From Cryobacterium sp. MP_M3 (GTDB lineage Bacteria; Actinomycetota; Actinomycetes; Actinomycetales; Microbacteriaceae): DNA of 64,000 nucleotides. Below are positions 34,977 to 43,418 of the stretch, in pieces. How positions within the stretch are numbered: position 1 is the first letter of the stretch; the number at the start of each line of letters is the position of its first letter. The notes beneath the pieces were generated by a model. The model was given only the letters and a program-made list of their open reading frames with translations. It had not been told where the DNA came from and searched no databases. Both the position numbers and the translations under genes were made by a program. Location: contig NZ_JADOVI010000003.1 of the NCBI RefSeq assembly GCF_015752155.1, positions 248,001 through 312,000 of the forward strand, written 5' to 3'.

Positions 34977-35870
34977 TCACCCCTGGCTTCGCGGCCTCGT
35001 GTCCTCGTGATGGTCCCCTGCCCCGGGCATCCGATCCTGCGTGTTCTCGTCGTCCGGATGCTGCGCCCCCGTTTCCAGGTCGCCCAGCACCGATTCGACA
35101 TATACGACCGTAACGTTATCGTGGCCCCCGTGGGCCACCGCTGCGTCAACGAGAACCTCGGCCATGGACCGCCCGGCCTCGGACGTCTCGTCGTGGGCCG
35201 CCAGCAGCCGGGCGATCTCGGCGTTGCCCAGTTCCTTGGTAAGGCCGTCGGAGCAGACAAGAAAGGAATGGCGGCCGGACGCCGGCAACAGCCAGACGTC
35301 GGCGTCGACGAATTCGTCTGCCCCGATCGCTCGTGTGATCACGTTGCGTTCCGGATGCTGTTCCGCGGACTCTGCGGTGATCAACCCGGCGTCCACCATC
35401 TCCTGCACGGCCGAGTGGTCGACGCTGAGTTGGGCCAGGGTGCGGCCGTCCCAGGTGTAGACCCGCGAATCGCCGATGTTGAAGGCCATCCAGTGAAACC
35501 CGACGTCGTCGCCGGCGTCCACGAACGCCACCCCGGCCAGGGTCGTGCCGGACACGGCGGTGCCGAAGTCGTCGACGGCGCTGAGGTCCCGCACCGCATC
35601 GTTCGACGAGTGGATGGCGTCGAGGATGCGCTCCGGCGTCGACGGCGCGCCGCGTTCGATGTGCTCGTCGAACACCCGAGCGACTGTCTGGCTGGCGACG
35701 TCGCCATGCGCGTGGCCGCCCATCCCGTCGGCGACGAGGAAGACCGGCGCCTGCGCCATGAAGCTGTCCTCGTTGACCTTGCGCTCTCGTCCGACGTCGC
35801 TGTGGGCGCTGAACGAGAACCGCACCCGGGTGGAGGGCAGCGTCATGTCGAACTCGCCAGGTTGGGACAC
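34977..35870 (-). CDS. PP2C-family protein Ser/Thr phosphatase
   Basis: A ~297-residue PPM phosphatase. The sequence shows RKVNEDSF, LVADGMGGHAHGD near residue 55 (metal-binding Asp-Gly pair), and VCSDGLTKEL near residue 200, with a late aspartate in GGHDNVTVVYV. It should reverse phosphorylation by the kinase two genes downstream. No membrane segment is seen, unlike PstP. I favour the GTG at 35870 because GGAG lies 5 bases upstream; the ATG at 35846 is the alternative. It heads the nine-gene cluster. Confidence 0.92.
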   Translation of the reverse strand: MSQPGEFDMTLPSTRVRFSFSAHSDVGRERKVNEDSFMAQAPVFLVADGMGGHAHGDVASQTVARVFDEHIERGAPSTPERILDAIHSSNDAVRDLSAVDDFGTAVSGTTLAGVAFVDAGDDVGFHWMAFNIGDSRVYTWDGRTLAQLSVDHSAVQEMVDAGLITAESAEQHPERNVITRAIGADEFVDADVWLLPASGRHSFLVCSDGLTKELGNAEIARLLAAHDETSEAGRSMAEVLVDAAVAHGGHDNVTVVYVESVLGDLETGAQHPDDENTQDRMPGAGDHHEDTRPRSQG

Positions 35871-35993
35871 GGGCACTCCAGTGTTCGGTTCGTCGCGTCG
35901 ATGGGCCGCGGACGCGCCACCGACGGCGACGAGCTTCCACCGTACCAACTCCGAGGGGCCCGCCGGGCCGCAGCCCGCCCCTGCGGGGGCCGG

Positions 35994-37019
35994 CTACTCC
36001 TCGACGGGCTGCGGGATCTCCTCGGCCAGGGTGTGGCCGCGCTTCCTGGCGTCGCTGGAGGCCTTGATCACGCTGGCCACGGTGGCGACGGCCATCGACA
36101 CGACGATCACGCCGAGCGACGTCCAGGTGTCGATCTCCGGCGCCCAGGCGACTCCGTCGCCGCCGTTGATGAACGCGACCTCGTTGGTGTGCAAGGCGTG
36201 CATGACGAGCTTGACCCCGATGAAGAAGAGGATGAAAGCGATCCCGTACTTGAGGTATTCGAGCCGCTCGAGCAGCCCGCCGAGCAGGAAGTAAAGCTGA
36301 CGCAGCCCCATCAGCGCGAACACGTTCGCGGTGAACACGATGAACGGGCTGGTCGTGATGCCGAAGATCGCCGGGATCGAGTCGAGCGCGAAGACCAGGT
36401 CCGTGGTGCCGATCGCCAGGAGCACGATCAGCATCGGGGTGAAGATCTTGCGCCCGTCGACCACGGTGCGCAGCTTGGAACCGTTGAAATCCGGGGAGAT
36501 CCGCATCCGCTTCCGCAGCAGGCGAATCAGGCCGTTTTCGGCCTCGTCCTCCTCCGGGTCCTTCGCAACCGCCTGGTGCACGGCCGTGTAGAGCAGGAAG
36601 GCGCCGAAGATGTAGAAGATCCAGCTGAAGTTCTCGATCAGCTGGGCGCCGAGCAGGATGAAAATGCCGCGCAGCACGAGCGCGATGATGATGCCCACCA
36701 TCAGCACCTCCTGCTGGTACTTCCTGGGCACCTGGAACCTGGCCATGATGATCACGAAGACGAACAAGTTGTCGATGCTCAGGCTGTACTCGGTCAGCCA
36801 GCCGGCCAGGAACTGGCCCGCATGCTCGGCATCGGCCAGCACGAGCATGAGCAGGGCGAAGACGAGCGCGAGCCCCACGTAGAACGCCACCCAGAGGGTC
36901 GCCTCCCGCATCGACGGCACGTGCGGCCGCTTGTAAACGATCAGCAGGTCCGCGACCAGGATCAGCGTGAGGATGACGAGGGCGCCGATTTCAAACCAGA
37001 GCGGGAGAGCAAGATCCAT
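35994..37019 (-). CDS. TerC/Alx-family membrane protein (probable Mn2+ exporter)
   Basis: A 341-residue polytopic membrane protein (about nine helices) of the TerC family. It has the paired acidic motifs SLSIDNLFVFVIIM near residue 80 and DLVFALDSIPAIFGI near residue 207, whose aspartates are thought to bind metal. TerC/Alx proteins export manganese or metallate secreted enzymes. The gene is directly preceded by a yybP-ykoY riboswitch, which strongly supports a manganese role. AAAGG precedes the ATG. Confidence 0.92.
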   Translation of the reverse strand: MDLALPLWFEIGALVILTLILVADLLIVYKRPHVPSMREATLWVAFYVGLALVFALLMLVLADAEHAGQFLAGWLTEYSLSIDNLFVFVIIMARFQVPRKYQQEVLMVGIIIALVLRGIFILLGAQLIENFSWIFYIFGAFLLYTAVHQAVAKDPEEDEAENGLIRLLRKRMRISPDFNGSKLRTVVDGRKIFTPMLIVLLAIGTTDLVFALDSIPAIFGITTSPFIVFTANVFALMGLRQLYFLLGGLLERLEYLKYGIAFILFFIGVKLVMHALHTNEVAFINGGDGVAWAPEIDTWTSLGVIVVSMAVATVASVIKASSDARKRGHTLAEEIPQPVEE

Positions 37020-37068
37020 GCGGGGGGAAGCCTTTCACTGACGGGATGCTGAGAGCAGCACGAAACCC

Positions 37069-37185
37069 GAAAGTCTCTCCCGTACCTGTCGGTACCACCG
37101 TGCCCGGGGCCGCGATGCTGAGGCCCGTGTTGACGATCACGGCATAGGGCGAAGAATCTCAGCCCAGAGGGATACTCCCTTTCAC
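37069..37185 (-). promoter_or_regulatory. yybP-ykoY (Mn2+-sensing) riboswitch upstream of terC
   Basis: Read on the minus strand, the 5' segment GTGAAAGGGAGTATC (37185-37171), the middle GTCAACACGG and the 3' segment GGGAGAGACTTTC match the two conserved loops of the yybP-ykoY class. The 5' GAAAG pairs with the 3' CTTTC to form P1. The two loops that bind Mn2+ (GGGAGTA and GAGAGAC) are present. It ends 50 bp before the terC ATG, leaving room for an expression platform. Confidence 0.8.
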
Positions 37186-37244
37186 TCGGTGAAGTCTACC
37201 GGCATGCTCCCCCCGACCGGGGACGCATCCGTGCCCGCGGAGTA

Positions 37245-37276
37245 CAAAAAAACTCCCCCGGCGAACCGGAGGAGCT
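37245..37276 (-). terminator. Rho-independent terminator after tRNA-Glu
   Basis: On the minus strand, CTCCTCCGGTTCGCCGGGGGAG folds with a short loop and is followed by seven T residues. It begins six bases past the tRNA CCA. Confidence 0.9.
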
Positions 37277-37281
37277 TGTCA

Positions 37282-37357
37282 TGGTGACCCCAGCGGGATT
37301 CGAACCCGCGTTACCGCCGTGAGAGGGCGATGTCCTAGGCCGCTAAACGATGGGGCC
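37282..37357 (-). tRNA. tRNA-Glu (anticodon CTC)
   Basis: A 76-base cloverleaf including an encoded CCA. The acceptor GGCCCCA pairs with TGGGGTC, the anticodon loop is CTCTCAC (anticodon CTC) closed by CGCC/GGCG, and the T arm is GCGGG-TTCGAAT-CCCGC. It has its own terminator and lies between dagK-like (upstream, same strand) and terC. Confidence 0.97.
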
Positions 37358-37414
37358 GTTTTTGCAACTTTCAGAGTATGCCACATGGAACGGGCCGAGG
37401 CCAAACCGAGCGGC

Positions 37415-38317
37415 TCAGGCGTGCACGAGCAGGGCGCCGGGCACGACGTCGAGTTGCACGGGGAGACGACCGATCCGCTCGCCGTCCCCGTAGGCGACCA
37501 CGTCGTCCGCGTCGATCCATACGCTCCGGCAGCGGCTGAGTTCGACCTGGGGCAACCCGGTATGCGTTCCGGAGAATACTTTCGGGAACACCCGAAGCAG
37601 GCCCAGCCGGGACAGGGGCGTGACGATGAACAGGTCGAGCAGCCCGTCGTCGAGCAGTGCGCCGGGGGCGATTCGCATGCCGCCGCCGATCGAGGTGTTG
37701 TTCGCCACCGAGATCAGCATGGCCCGGACGGTGCGTTCGGCGCCGTCCACGGTCAGCCGGTAGGACATCGGGCGGAAGGTCGCGAGCACGAGCAGCATGG
37801 CGAGCGTGTACCGGCTCTTGCCGCGCGGGCGCCGCATCCGGTTGGCCCGGTCGTTGACCACGGCGTCGAAGCCGGCCGAGACGACGCCGGCGCACCAGCT
37901 GGTGCGTCCTTCGGCCCGCACCCGGATCGCGTCGATCGCCCGCGGCGGGCGGGCGAGCGCGTCGAGGAGGTGACGGATGGCGGCCTCCGTGTCGTCGAGC
38001 GGGATGCCCAGCCCGCGAGCGAGGTCGTTGCCCGTGCCGGTCGGCACGATCGCCAGGCCGATCGGCGTGCCGGCAACGAGGTTCGTGGCCAGGCTCACCA
38101 TCCCGTCGCCGCCGACCACGACGAGGACGTCCACCCCGGGCACGAGTTCGGCTGCCACCTCGGTGCGGAGCAGGTCGAAATTGACTTCACTGCGCGCGGT
38201 GACGGTGTGGCCGGCCGCGACCAGAGCTGCTTCAACCGCGGGGCCGACGTCCGCACGGCGTCCGAAGGAGGCGTAGGCGTTGACGGCGACGATGATTCGC
38301 AGGGAAGGAGCGGGCAT
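37415..38317 (-). CDS. diacylglycerol/lipid kinase family protein
   Basis: A 300-residue DAGK-catalytic-domain protein with the nucleotide loop VVVGGDGMVS near residue 67 and PTGTGNDLARGLGIP near residue 93. The conserved C-terminal beta sandwich (VANNTSIGGGMRIAPGA, DDGLLDLF) is present. It phosphorylates a lipid such as diacylglycerol or a related sphingoid/phosphatidylinositol precursor; the exact lipid cannot be told. The ATG at 38317 lies six bases after TACGCT (38329-38324), so it is probably leaderless. Confidence 0.88.
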   Translation of the reverse strand: MPAPSLRIIVAVNAYASFGRRADVGPAVEAALVAAGHTVTARSEVNFDLLRTEVAAELVPGVDVLVVVGGDGMVSLATNLVAGTPIGLAIVPTGTGNDLARGLGIPLDDTEAAIRHLLDALARPPRAIDAIRVRAEGRTSWCAGVVSAGFDAVVNDRANRMRRPRGKSRYTLAMLLVLATFRPMSYRLTVDGAERTVRAMLISVANNTSIGGGMRIAPGALLDDGLLDLFIVTPLSRLGLLRVFPKVFSGTHTGLPQVELSRCRSVWIDADDVVAYGDGERIGRLPVQLDVVPGALLVHA

Positions 38318-38323
38318 GGTGCC

Positions 38324-38329
38324 AGCGTA
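38324..38329 (-). promoter_or_regulatory. -10 box (TACGCT) of the lipid kinase gene
   Basis: TANNNT hexamer six bases before the ATG, predicting a leaderless mRNA. Confidence 0.5.
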
Positions 38330-38420
38330 CGGGGACGCCCCGGCACACCGGGCTCCCGGCCCTGCCGACCCGCCGTGTCCTGGCTTGCACGGCGTCTCGA
38401 ATGGGTATTAGCTCGGGGGC

Positions 38421-39059
38421 ATGAAGCTGACCAAACTGGAGCACGCCGCCCTGATCGTCGACGTGGCCGGCCGAAAGCTGTACATCGACCCCGGTTCGTT
38501 CACCACCGCCCTCACCGACACGGCCAATACGGATGCCGTCGTGATCACCCACGAGCACCCTGACCACTGGACGCCCGAGCAGCTCGACCGCATCCTGGAA
38601 TTCAGCCCCGACGCCAGGATCTTCGGTCCGGCCGGGGTCGCCGCGGCAGCCGCAGGTTACCCTGTCACAGTCGTCGCGGCCGGCGACGAGGTCGAGGTCG
38701 GTCCCTTCCGGTTGCGCTTCTTCGGCCAGAAGCACGCGGTCATCCACGAGTCGATCCCGGTGATCGACAACGTCGGGGTGCTGGTCAACGAGGAGCTCTA
38801 CTACGCCGGCGACGCGTTCACGATCCCGTCCGGAGTGGACGTGCGCACCCTGGCCGTCCCGGCGAACGCCCCCTGGCTCAAGATCAGCGAGGTCATCGAC
38901 TACGTGCTCGCGCTCAAGCCCCGGCGCAGCTTCCCCACCCACGAGATGCTGCTCTCCCGGGCCGGCAAGGAGCTCTCGAACACCCGGATCCGCTCCGCCA
39001 CCGAGCAGAACGGTGGCGAGTTCTTCCCTCTCGAGCCGAACGAGTCCCTCGACCTCTGA
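38421..39059 (+). CDS. MBL-fold metal-dependent hydrolase (UlaG/UPF0173-like)
   Basis: A 212-residue metallo-beta-lactamase-fold protein. It begins MKLTKLEHAALIVDVAGRK, with the metal site THEHPDHW near residue 48 (HxHxDH), a later His in FFGQKHAVIHE near residue 112, Asp in YYAGDAF and His in FPTHEM. Length and order fit the YtnP/UlaG-like group. It is monocistronic and divergent from the lipid kinase gene. The substrate is unknown. Confidence 0.85.
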   Translation: MKLTKLEHAALIVDVAGRKLYIDPGSFTTALTDTANTDAVVITHEHPDHWTPEQLDRILEFSPDARIFGPAGVAAAAAGYPVTVVAAGDEVEVGPFRLRFFGQKHAVIHESIPVIDNVGVLVNEELYYAGDAFTIPSGVDVRTLAVPANAPWLKISEVIDYVLALKPRRSFPTHEMLLSRAGKELSNTRIRSATEQNGGEFFPLEPNESLDL

Positions 39060-39219
39060 GCATGTGAACGCGTCGGCAGCATCCGCTCGCCGTCGGCACG
39101 GTGAGCGTGGATCGAACTGCCGGGGCGCGCACAGCCCGCTCCCAGCCGGTTCGTCCTGCGTGCAGCTACTGTAAATTTATTGTCTCTGCACAACCCTCTC
39201 GACGAAGGATCCCCGCATC

Positions 39220-39954
39220 ATGAGCGTTCCCGTGCTTTCGGCCCAGAACATAGGCAAGTCCTATGGGAGCGGCGCGAACCGTTTCGACGCGCTCAAGGGG
39301 GTGTCCCTGGACATCCAGGCCGGTGAATCCGTCGCCATCGTCGGCAAGAGCGGATCGGGCAAGTCCACGCTGATGCACCTGCTCGCGCTGCTCGACGACC
39401 CGGACAGCGGCACACTCCTGGTCGAGGGCACCGATGCCAGGAAGCTCAGGGGCAAGGAGGTGAACCGGCTGCGCAACCAGGACTTCGGTTTCGTCTTCCA
39501 GCAGTTCTTCCTCACCGCCAACGCGACGGTGCTCGACAACGTCGTGCTGCCGCTGAAGATCGCCGGGGTGCCGCCCCGCGAGCGCAAGGCCCGCGGCATG
39601 GCCGCCCTCGAACAGCTCGAACTCGCCGACAAGGCGAAGAACAAGGCGATCAACCTCTCCGGCGGGCAGAAGCAGCGGGCCGTCATCGCCCGCGCCCTCG
39701 TCAACAACCCGAAGGTGATCTTCGCCGACGAACCGACGGGCAACCTCGACACGGCGACGGGGGCCGTGGTCGAGGACATCCTCTTCGCCCTCAACAAGGA
39801 CAAGGGCATCACGCTCATCATCGTCACCCACGACATCGAACTCGCCGCGCGTTGCGACCGCCAGATCTTCATCCGCGACGGCCTCGAGGACACCACCGAA
39901 TCCGGAGCCCCGCGCAAGAGGCACGCCGGAGCACACGCAGGAGCACACGCATGA
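39220..39954 (+). CDS. ABC transporter ATP-binding protein (MacB/LolD type)
   Basis: A 244-residue ABC ATPase: Walker A GKSGSGKST near residue 42, Q-loop FVFQQFFL, signature LSGGQKQR near residue 146, Walker B VIFADEPTGNLD and the H-loop VTHD. It pairs with the permease that overlaps by 4 bp (ATGA). The C-terminus ends GAHAGAHA from a 12-bp duplication holding the ribosome-binding site of the permease. CGAAGGA precedes the ATG. Confidence 0.94.
   Translation: MSVPVLSAQNIGKSYGSGANRFDALKGVSLDIQAGESVAIVGKSGSGKSTLMHLLALLDDPDSGTLLVEGTDARKLRGKEVNRLRNQDFGFVFQQFFLTANATVLDNVVLPLKIAGVPPRERKARGMAALEQLELADKAKNKAINLSGGQKQRAVIARALVNNPKVIFADEPTGNLDTATGAVVEDILFALNKDKGITLIIVTHDIELAARCDRQIFIRDGLEDTTESGAPRKRHAGAHAGAHA
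39928..39951 (+). repeat. 12-bp tandem duplication carrying the permease ribosome-binding site
   Basis: GGAGCACACGCA occurs twice in tandem (39928-39939 and 39940-39951). The second copy runs directly into the permease ATG at 39951 with GGAG as its Shine-Dalgarno. In the upstream frame it adds GAHA to the ATPase tail. Confidence 0.85.
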
Positions 39955-41252
39955 AGTTCATTGACATCGTCAAGACCGCGATCGCGAACAGCTTCCGTAG
40001 CAAACTCCGCACCGGCCTGACCGTGATCGCGATCTTCATCGGCGCCTTCACCCTCACCATCACCAGCGGCATCGGCACCGGCGTCACCAGCTACATCGAC
40101 ACCCAGGTCTCCGCGATCGGCGCGGCCGACGTGCTGACGGTCTCCAAGTCGGCCGACTCCACTTCGTCCACCACCGACGGCCCGGCGGCCTACGACCCGA
40201 CCAAGGCGACCACCGTGAGCCTCGGCAACGGATCACGACCGGGAACGACCATCCAGGCGCTCACCGCCAAGGACCTCACCAAAATCGAGAAGACCCCGGG
40301 CATCCTGGGCGTCGACCCCTCGGTGCGGGTGACCCCCGACTACATCGAGTACGACGGCAAGGGCAAGTTCGAGATCATCGTCAACGCCACGGCCACGCTC
40401 ACCAAGGCCGATCTCGCCGCCGGAAGCCAACTGAGCAATGCGAGCACGACAGATCAGATCCTCCTTCCGACGACGTACCTGAAGAACCTCGGGTTCACGA
40501 ACGCGAAGGCGGCCGTCGGGCAGACGGTCTCGATCGGGATCACCGACTACACGGGCGCGCAGCAGGAAGTCAAGGCCACCGTCGTCGGCGTTCAGAACGA
40601 GACGATCCTCGGCGTCGGCGCAGGCCTCAACCAGGCGTTGACCGACACCCTCCACGCCATCGAGGTGACCGGGGCCCCGGCGGGCGCCACCGACAGCTAC
40701 GCGACGGCCACCGCGCACTTCGATGTCGCGAGCACGCCGGCCGAGATCACCACCATCAAGGACGACCTCGCCAAGCAGGGCTATGCGTCGCAGACCGTCG
40801 CCGACCAGATCGGCTCCTTCCAGACCGTGATCAACGTCATCATCGGCGTGCTCAACTCGTTCGCCGTGATCGCACTGATCGCGGCCGGTTTCGGCATCAT
40901 CAACACCCTGCTGATGAGCGTGCAGGAGCGCACCCGGGAGATCGGCCTGATGAAGGCCATGGGCATGAACGGCGGTCGCGTCTACACCCTGTTCAGCACC
41001 GAAGCCGTCTTCATCGGCTTCCTCGGCAGCGCCCTCGGCGCCCTGGCCGCAGTCGGCGTCGGCTCGCTGGTCAGCAACATCCTCGCCAACGGTGTGTTCT
41101 CCGCCCTCCCCGGCCTGCAGGTCGTGCAATTCGCCCCGAGCTCTATCGCCATCATCATCGGAGTCGTCATGCTGATCGCGTTCCTCGCCGGCACCCTCCC
41201 GGCGCGCGCCGCCGCCCGGCAGAACCCGATCGACGCCCTGCGGTACGAGTAG
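39951..41252 (+). CDS. ABC transporter permease (FtsX/MacB family)
   Basis: A 433-residue permease. One N-terminal helix (residues ~18-40) is followed by a ~240-residue extracytoplasmic MacB-like periplasmic core domain and three C-terminal helices with the FtsX signature (ERTREIGLMKAMGMNGG near residue 325). It ends RQNPIDALRYE, typical of the family. Such exporters move peptides, antibiotics or lipoproteins. A TetR gene follows 7 bp on, probably controlling the pair. Confidence 0.92.
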   Translation: MKFIDIVKTAIANSFRSKLRTGLTVIAIFIGAFTLTITSGIGTGVTSYIDTQVSAIGAADVLTVSKSADSTSSTTDGPAAYDPTKATTVSLGNGSRPGTTIQALTAKDLTKIEKTPGILGVDPSVRVTPDYIEYDGKGKFEIIVNATATLTKADLAAGSQLSNASTTDQILLPTTYLKNLGFTNAKAAVGQTVSIGITDYTGAQQEVKATVVGVQNETILGVGAGLNQALTDTLHAIEVTGAPAGATDSYATATAHFDVASTPAEITTIKDDLAKQGYASQTVADQIGSFQTVINVIIGVLNSFAVIALIAAGFGIINTLLMSVQERTREIGLMKAMGMNGGRVYTLFSTEAVFIGFLGSALGALAAVGVGSLVSNILANGVFSALPGLQVVQFAPSSIAIIIGVVMLIAFLAGTLPARAAARQNPIDALRYE

Positions 41253-41259
41253 AGGTCGT

Positions 41260-41910
41260 ATGACGAGCAAGCCGACCCTCGACGACGGGTTGCGCGCCCG
41301 CAAGCGCGCGGCCACCCAGGCCGGGCTGGAGCAGGCGGCCCTGGCGCTGGCACTCGAGCACGGCTACGAGAACGTCACGGTGGACATGATCTGCGACGCG
41401 GGGATGGTCTCGCAGCGCACGTTCTTCAACTACTTCGGCACGAAGGAGGGTGCCTTCCTGGGTACCCCTCCCCCGATGCCGGCGGATGCCGAGCTCGCCC
41501 GTTTCGTGCGGGGCGGCGGCGCCGACGTCCTCGGTGATCTCGTCGGGCTGATCACGGCCGCACTCGTCGACCAGGAGCCCGACCCCGGCATCCTCCGGTC
41601 ACGGCGGATGCTGATCGAACGCACCCCCGAGCTGCTGGGCCGGGAGAACACCCGCATCACCGAGCTCGAGGAGAGCCTCACCCTGCTGGTGCTGGAGCGC
41701 TTCCGCACCCAGGGCCGCAGCGAGGAGTTCACCCCGGGCCTCGAGGACGAGGCCCGGATGGCGGTCACCCTGGCCGGCAGCGTGATGCGTTTCTCGATGC
41801 AGAAGTGGTTCACCGGCGGCTTCACGGGCAGTCCGGGCGAGCTTCTCCGTCACTCGATCGCGTTGGCGCGCCGGATCGCCGCCGCCGGGAACGAGGCTCC
41901 GCCGAGCTGA
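41260..41910 (+). CDS. TetR-family transcriptional regulator
   Basis: A 216-residue regulator with an N-terminal TetR helix-turn-helix (residues ~14-60: QAALALALEHGYENVTVDMI, then MVSQRTFFNYFGTKE). The C-terminal ligand/dimer domain resembles the group with a C-terminal domain of unclear ligand. It is the third gene of the ABC operon and is convergent with ald, 6 bp apart. It likely represses the exporter in response to a transported compound. Confidence 0.9.
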   Translation: MTSKPTLDDGLRARKRAATQAGLEQAALALALEHGYENVTVDMICDAGMVSQRTFFNYFGTKEGAFLGTPPPMPADAELARFVRGGGADVLGDLVGLITAALVDQEPDPGILRSRRMLIERTPELLGRENTRITELEESLTLLVLERFRTQGRSEEFTPGLEDEARMAVTLAGSVMRFSMQKWFTGGFTGSPGELLRHSIALARRIAAAGNEAPPS

Positions 41911-41916
41911 CCTCGG

Positions 41917-43035
41917 TCAGGCCGTGACGAGCTCGCGCCAGTCGGCCAGTTCCAGGCCGTGCGCCTCGGACACCGAGCTGTTGGTGACCCTCCCGGCGGC
42001 GACGTTCAGGCCCAGGGCGAGGGCCGAATCGCGCTCGCAGGCGACCTTGACGCCGAGGTTGGCCAGGGCCACGCCGTAGCGGAGGGTGACGTTGGTCAGC
42101 GCGTAGGTGGACGTGTTCGGCACCGCGCCGGGCATGTTGGCCACGCAGTAGAAGATCGACTCGTGCACGGTGTAGGTGGGGTTCTCGTGCGTGGTCGGGC
42201 GGGTGTCGGCGAAGCAGCCGCCCTGGTCGACGGCGATGTCGACCAGCACCGAGCCGGGCTTCATCCGCGCGACCAGCGCGTTGGTGACCAGCTTCGGGGC
42301 CTTGGCGCCCGGAATCAGGACCGATCCGATCACCAGGTCAGCGTCGATCACGGCCCGCTCCACCTCGTAGGAATTCGAGGCGACCGTCTTCAGCCGGCCC
42401 TGGTACTGGCCGTCGAGCTGGCGGAGGCGGTCGATGTTGATGTCGAGGATGGTCACGTCGGCTCCGAGCCCCAGGGCCATCGCGGCAGCGTTCGTTCCGG
42501 CGACGCCGGCTCCGAGCACGACGACCTTCGCGGGGCGCACCCCGGGCACGCCGCCGAGCAGCACGCCCTTCCCGCCGGCGGGGGCCATCAGCGACTGCGC
42601 GCCCACCTGCACGGAGAGCCGCCCGGCGACCTCGCTCATCGGCGCGAGCAGGGGCAGCCCGCGGGCGGGGGTCTGCACGGTTTCGTAGGCGATCGCGGTG
42701 ACTCCCGCCTCGACCAGGGCAGCGGTGAGCTCGGGCTCAGCGGCCAGGTGGAGGTAGGTGAAGAGAACGAGGCCCTCACGGAAGCGGTGGTATTCCGCGG
42801 CGACGGGTTCCTTGACCTTCATGACCATGTCGGAGCGGGCCCAGAGGGCGTCGGCGGAGTCGACCAGCTCGGCGCCGGCGACGCGGTACTCCTCGTCGCT
42901 GATCTGCGAACCGACTCCGGCCCCGGTTTCGACGAGCACCGTGTGACCGTTGGCCAGGAACTCGTGCACGCCGGAGGCGGTGATGGCGACGCGGTACTCG
43001 TTGTTCTTGATTTCCTTGGGTACACCGATGATCAT
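41917..43035 (-). CDS. ald: alanine dehydrogenase
   Basis: A 372-residue NAD-dependent enzyme interconverting L-alanine with pyruvate and ammonium. It begins MIIGVPKEIKNNEYRVAIT. Catalytic residues typical of Ald are visible: Lys in MKVKEP (near 75), His in FTYLHLA (near 96) and Asp in DIAVDQGG (near 270). The NAD loop VVLGAGVAGTNAA is near residue 174. GGAG precedes the ATG. A divergent PucR-type regulator and an amino-acid permease adjoin, forming an alanine catabolic locus. Confidence 0.96.
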   Translation of the reverse strand: MIIGVPKEIKNNEYRVAITASGVHEFLANGHTVLVETGAGVGSQISDEEYRVAGAELVDSADALWARSDMVMKVKEPVAAEYHRFREGLVLFTYLHLAAEPELTAALVEAGVTAIAYETVQTPARGLPLLAPMSEVAGRLSVQVGAQSLMAPAGGKGVLLGGVPGVRPAKVVVLGAGVAGTNAAAMALGLGADVTILDINIDRLRQLDGQYQGRLKTVASNSYEVERAVIDADLVIGSVLIPGAKAPKLVTNALVARMKPGSVLVDIAVDQGGCFADTRPTTHENPTYTVHESIFYCVANMPGAVPNTSTYALTNVTLRYGVALANLGVKVACERDSALALGLNVAAGRVTNSSVSEAHGLELADWRELVTA

Positions 43036-43336
43036 GGCCGACTCCGTTGCTGGTTGGTACTCGTGAAAGGGTCCGCCGGCGTGCCTCGTGCGACGATGCC
43101 GGCGGCGGGGTCAAGACTAGGGGCCGCGATCACGGCGGGCCCGGAGAGCCAGGCCGGGTCGCGGGGCATCCGCCGGCCGCGAGGGAGGGCGAGCGGGGCA
43201 TCCGAATGCCGCCGGCCCGCCCCACCGGTCGGCTTTTCCGCTACCTTTCAGGGGTTTTGCTCTCAAGCCGGCCCAACCCCGCCCGCCCGCCCAGGCGCGA
43301 GGCGGCAGAGCCGCCCGAACGCCGCAGGGATTTGTC

Positions 43337-43354
43337 ACTCGACACATGTCGAGT
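43337..43354. promoter_or_regulatory. inverted repeat in the ald-adeR intergenic region (candidate operator)
   Basis: ACTCGACA-CA-TGTCGAGT, two perfect 8-base arms with a 2-base spacer, lies in the 383-bp region between the divergent ald and regulator genes, 65 bp from the regulator ATG. It is the best candidate site for the adjacent PucR-type regulator. Nothing else identifiable was seen in this gap apart from the promoter box at 43406. Confidence 0.5.
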
Positions 43355-43405
43355 CTCGGCTCGTCAATCGTCGCCGGATGTCCGAAACGATCCCCGGCTG
43401 GCGCT

Positions 43406-43411
43406 TAGCAT
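43406..43411 (+). promoter_or_regulatory. -10 box (TAGCAT) of the PucR-type regulator gene
   Basis: TAGCAT lies seven bases before the ATG at 43419, which lacks a Shine-Dalgarno, so the gene is probably leaderless. Confidence 0.5.
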
Positions 43412-43418
43412 TGAGCCC

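Noticed and set aside
35994-37019. Tellurite resistance function for TerC
   Set aside because: No other ter genes are nearby and a Mn2+ riboswitch precedes the gene, so manganese homeostasis is the better reading.
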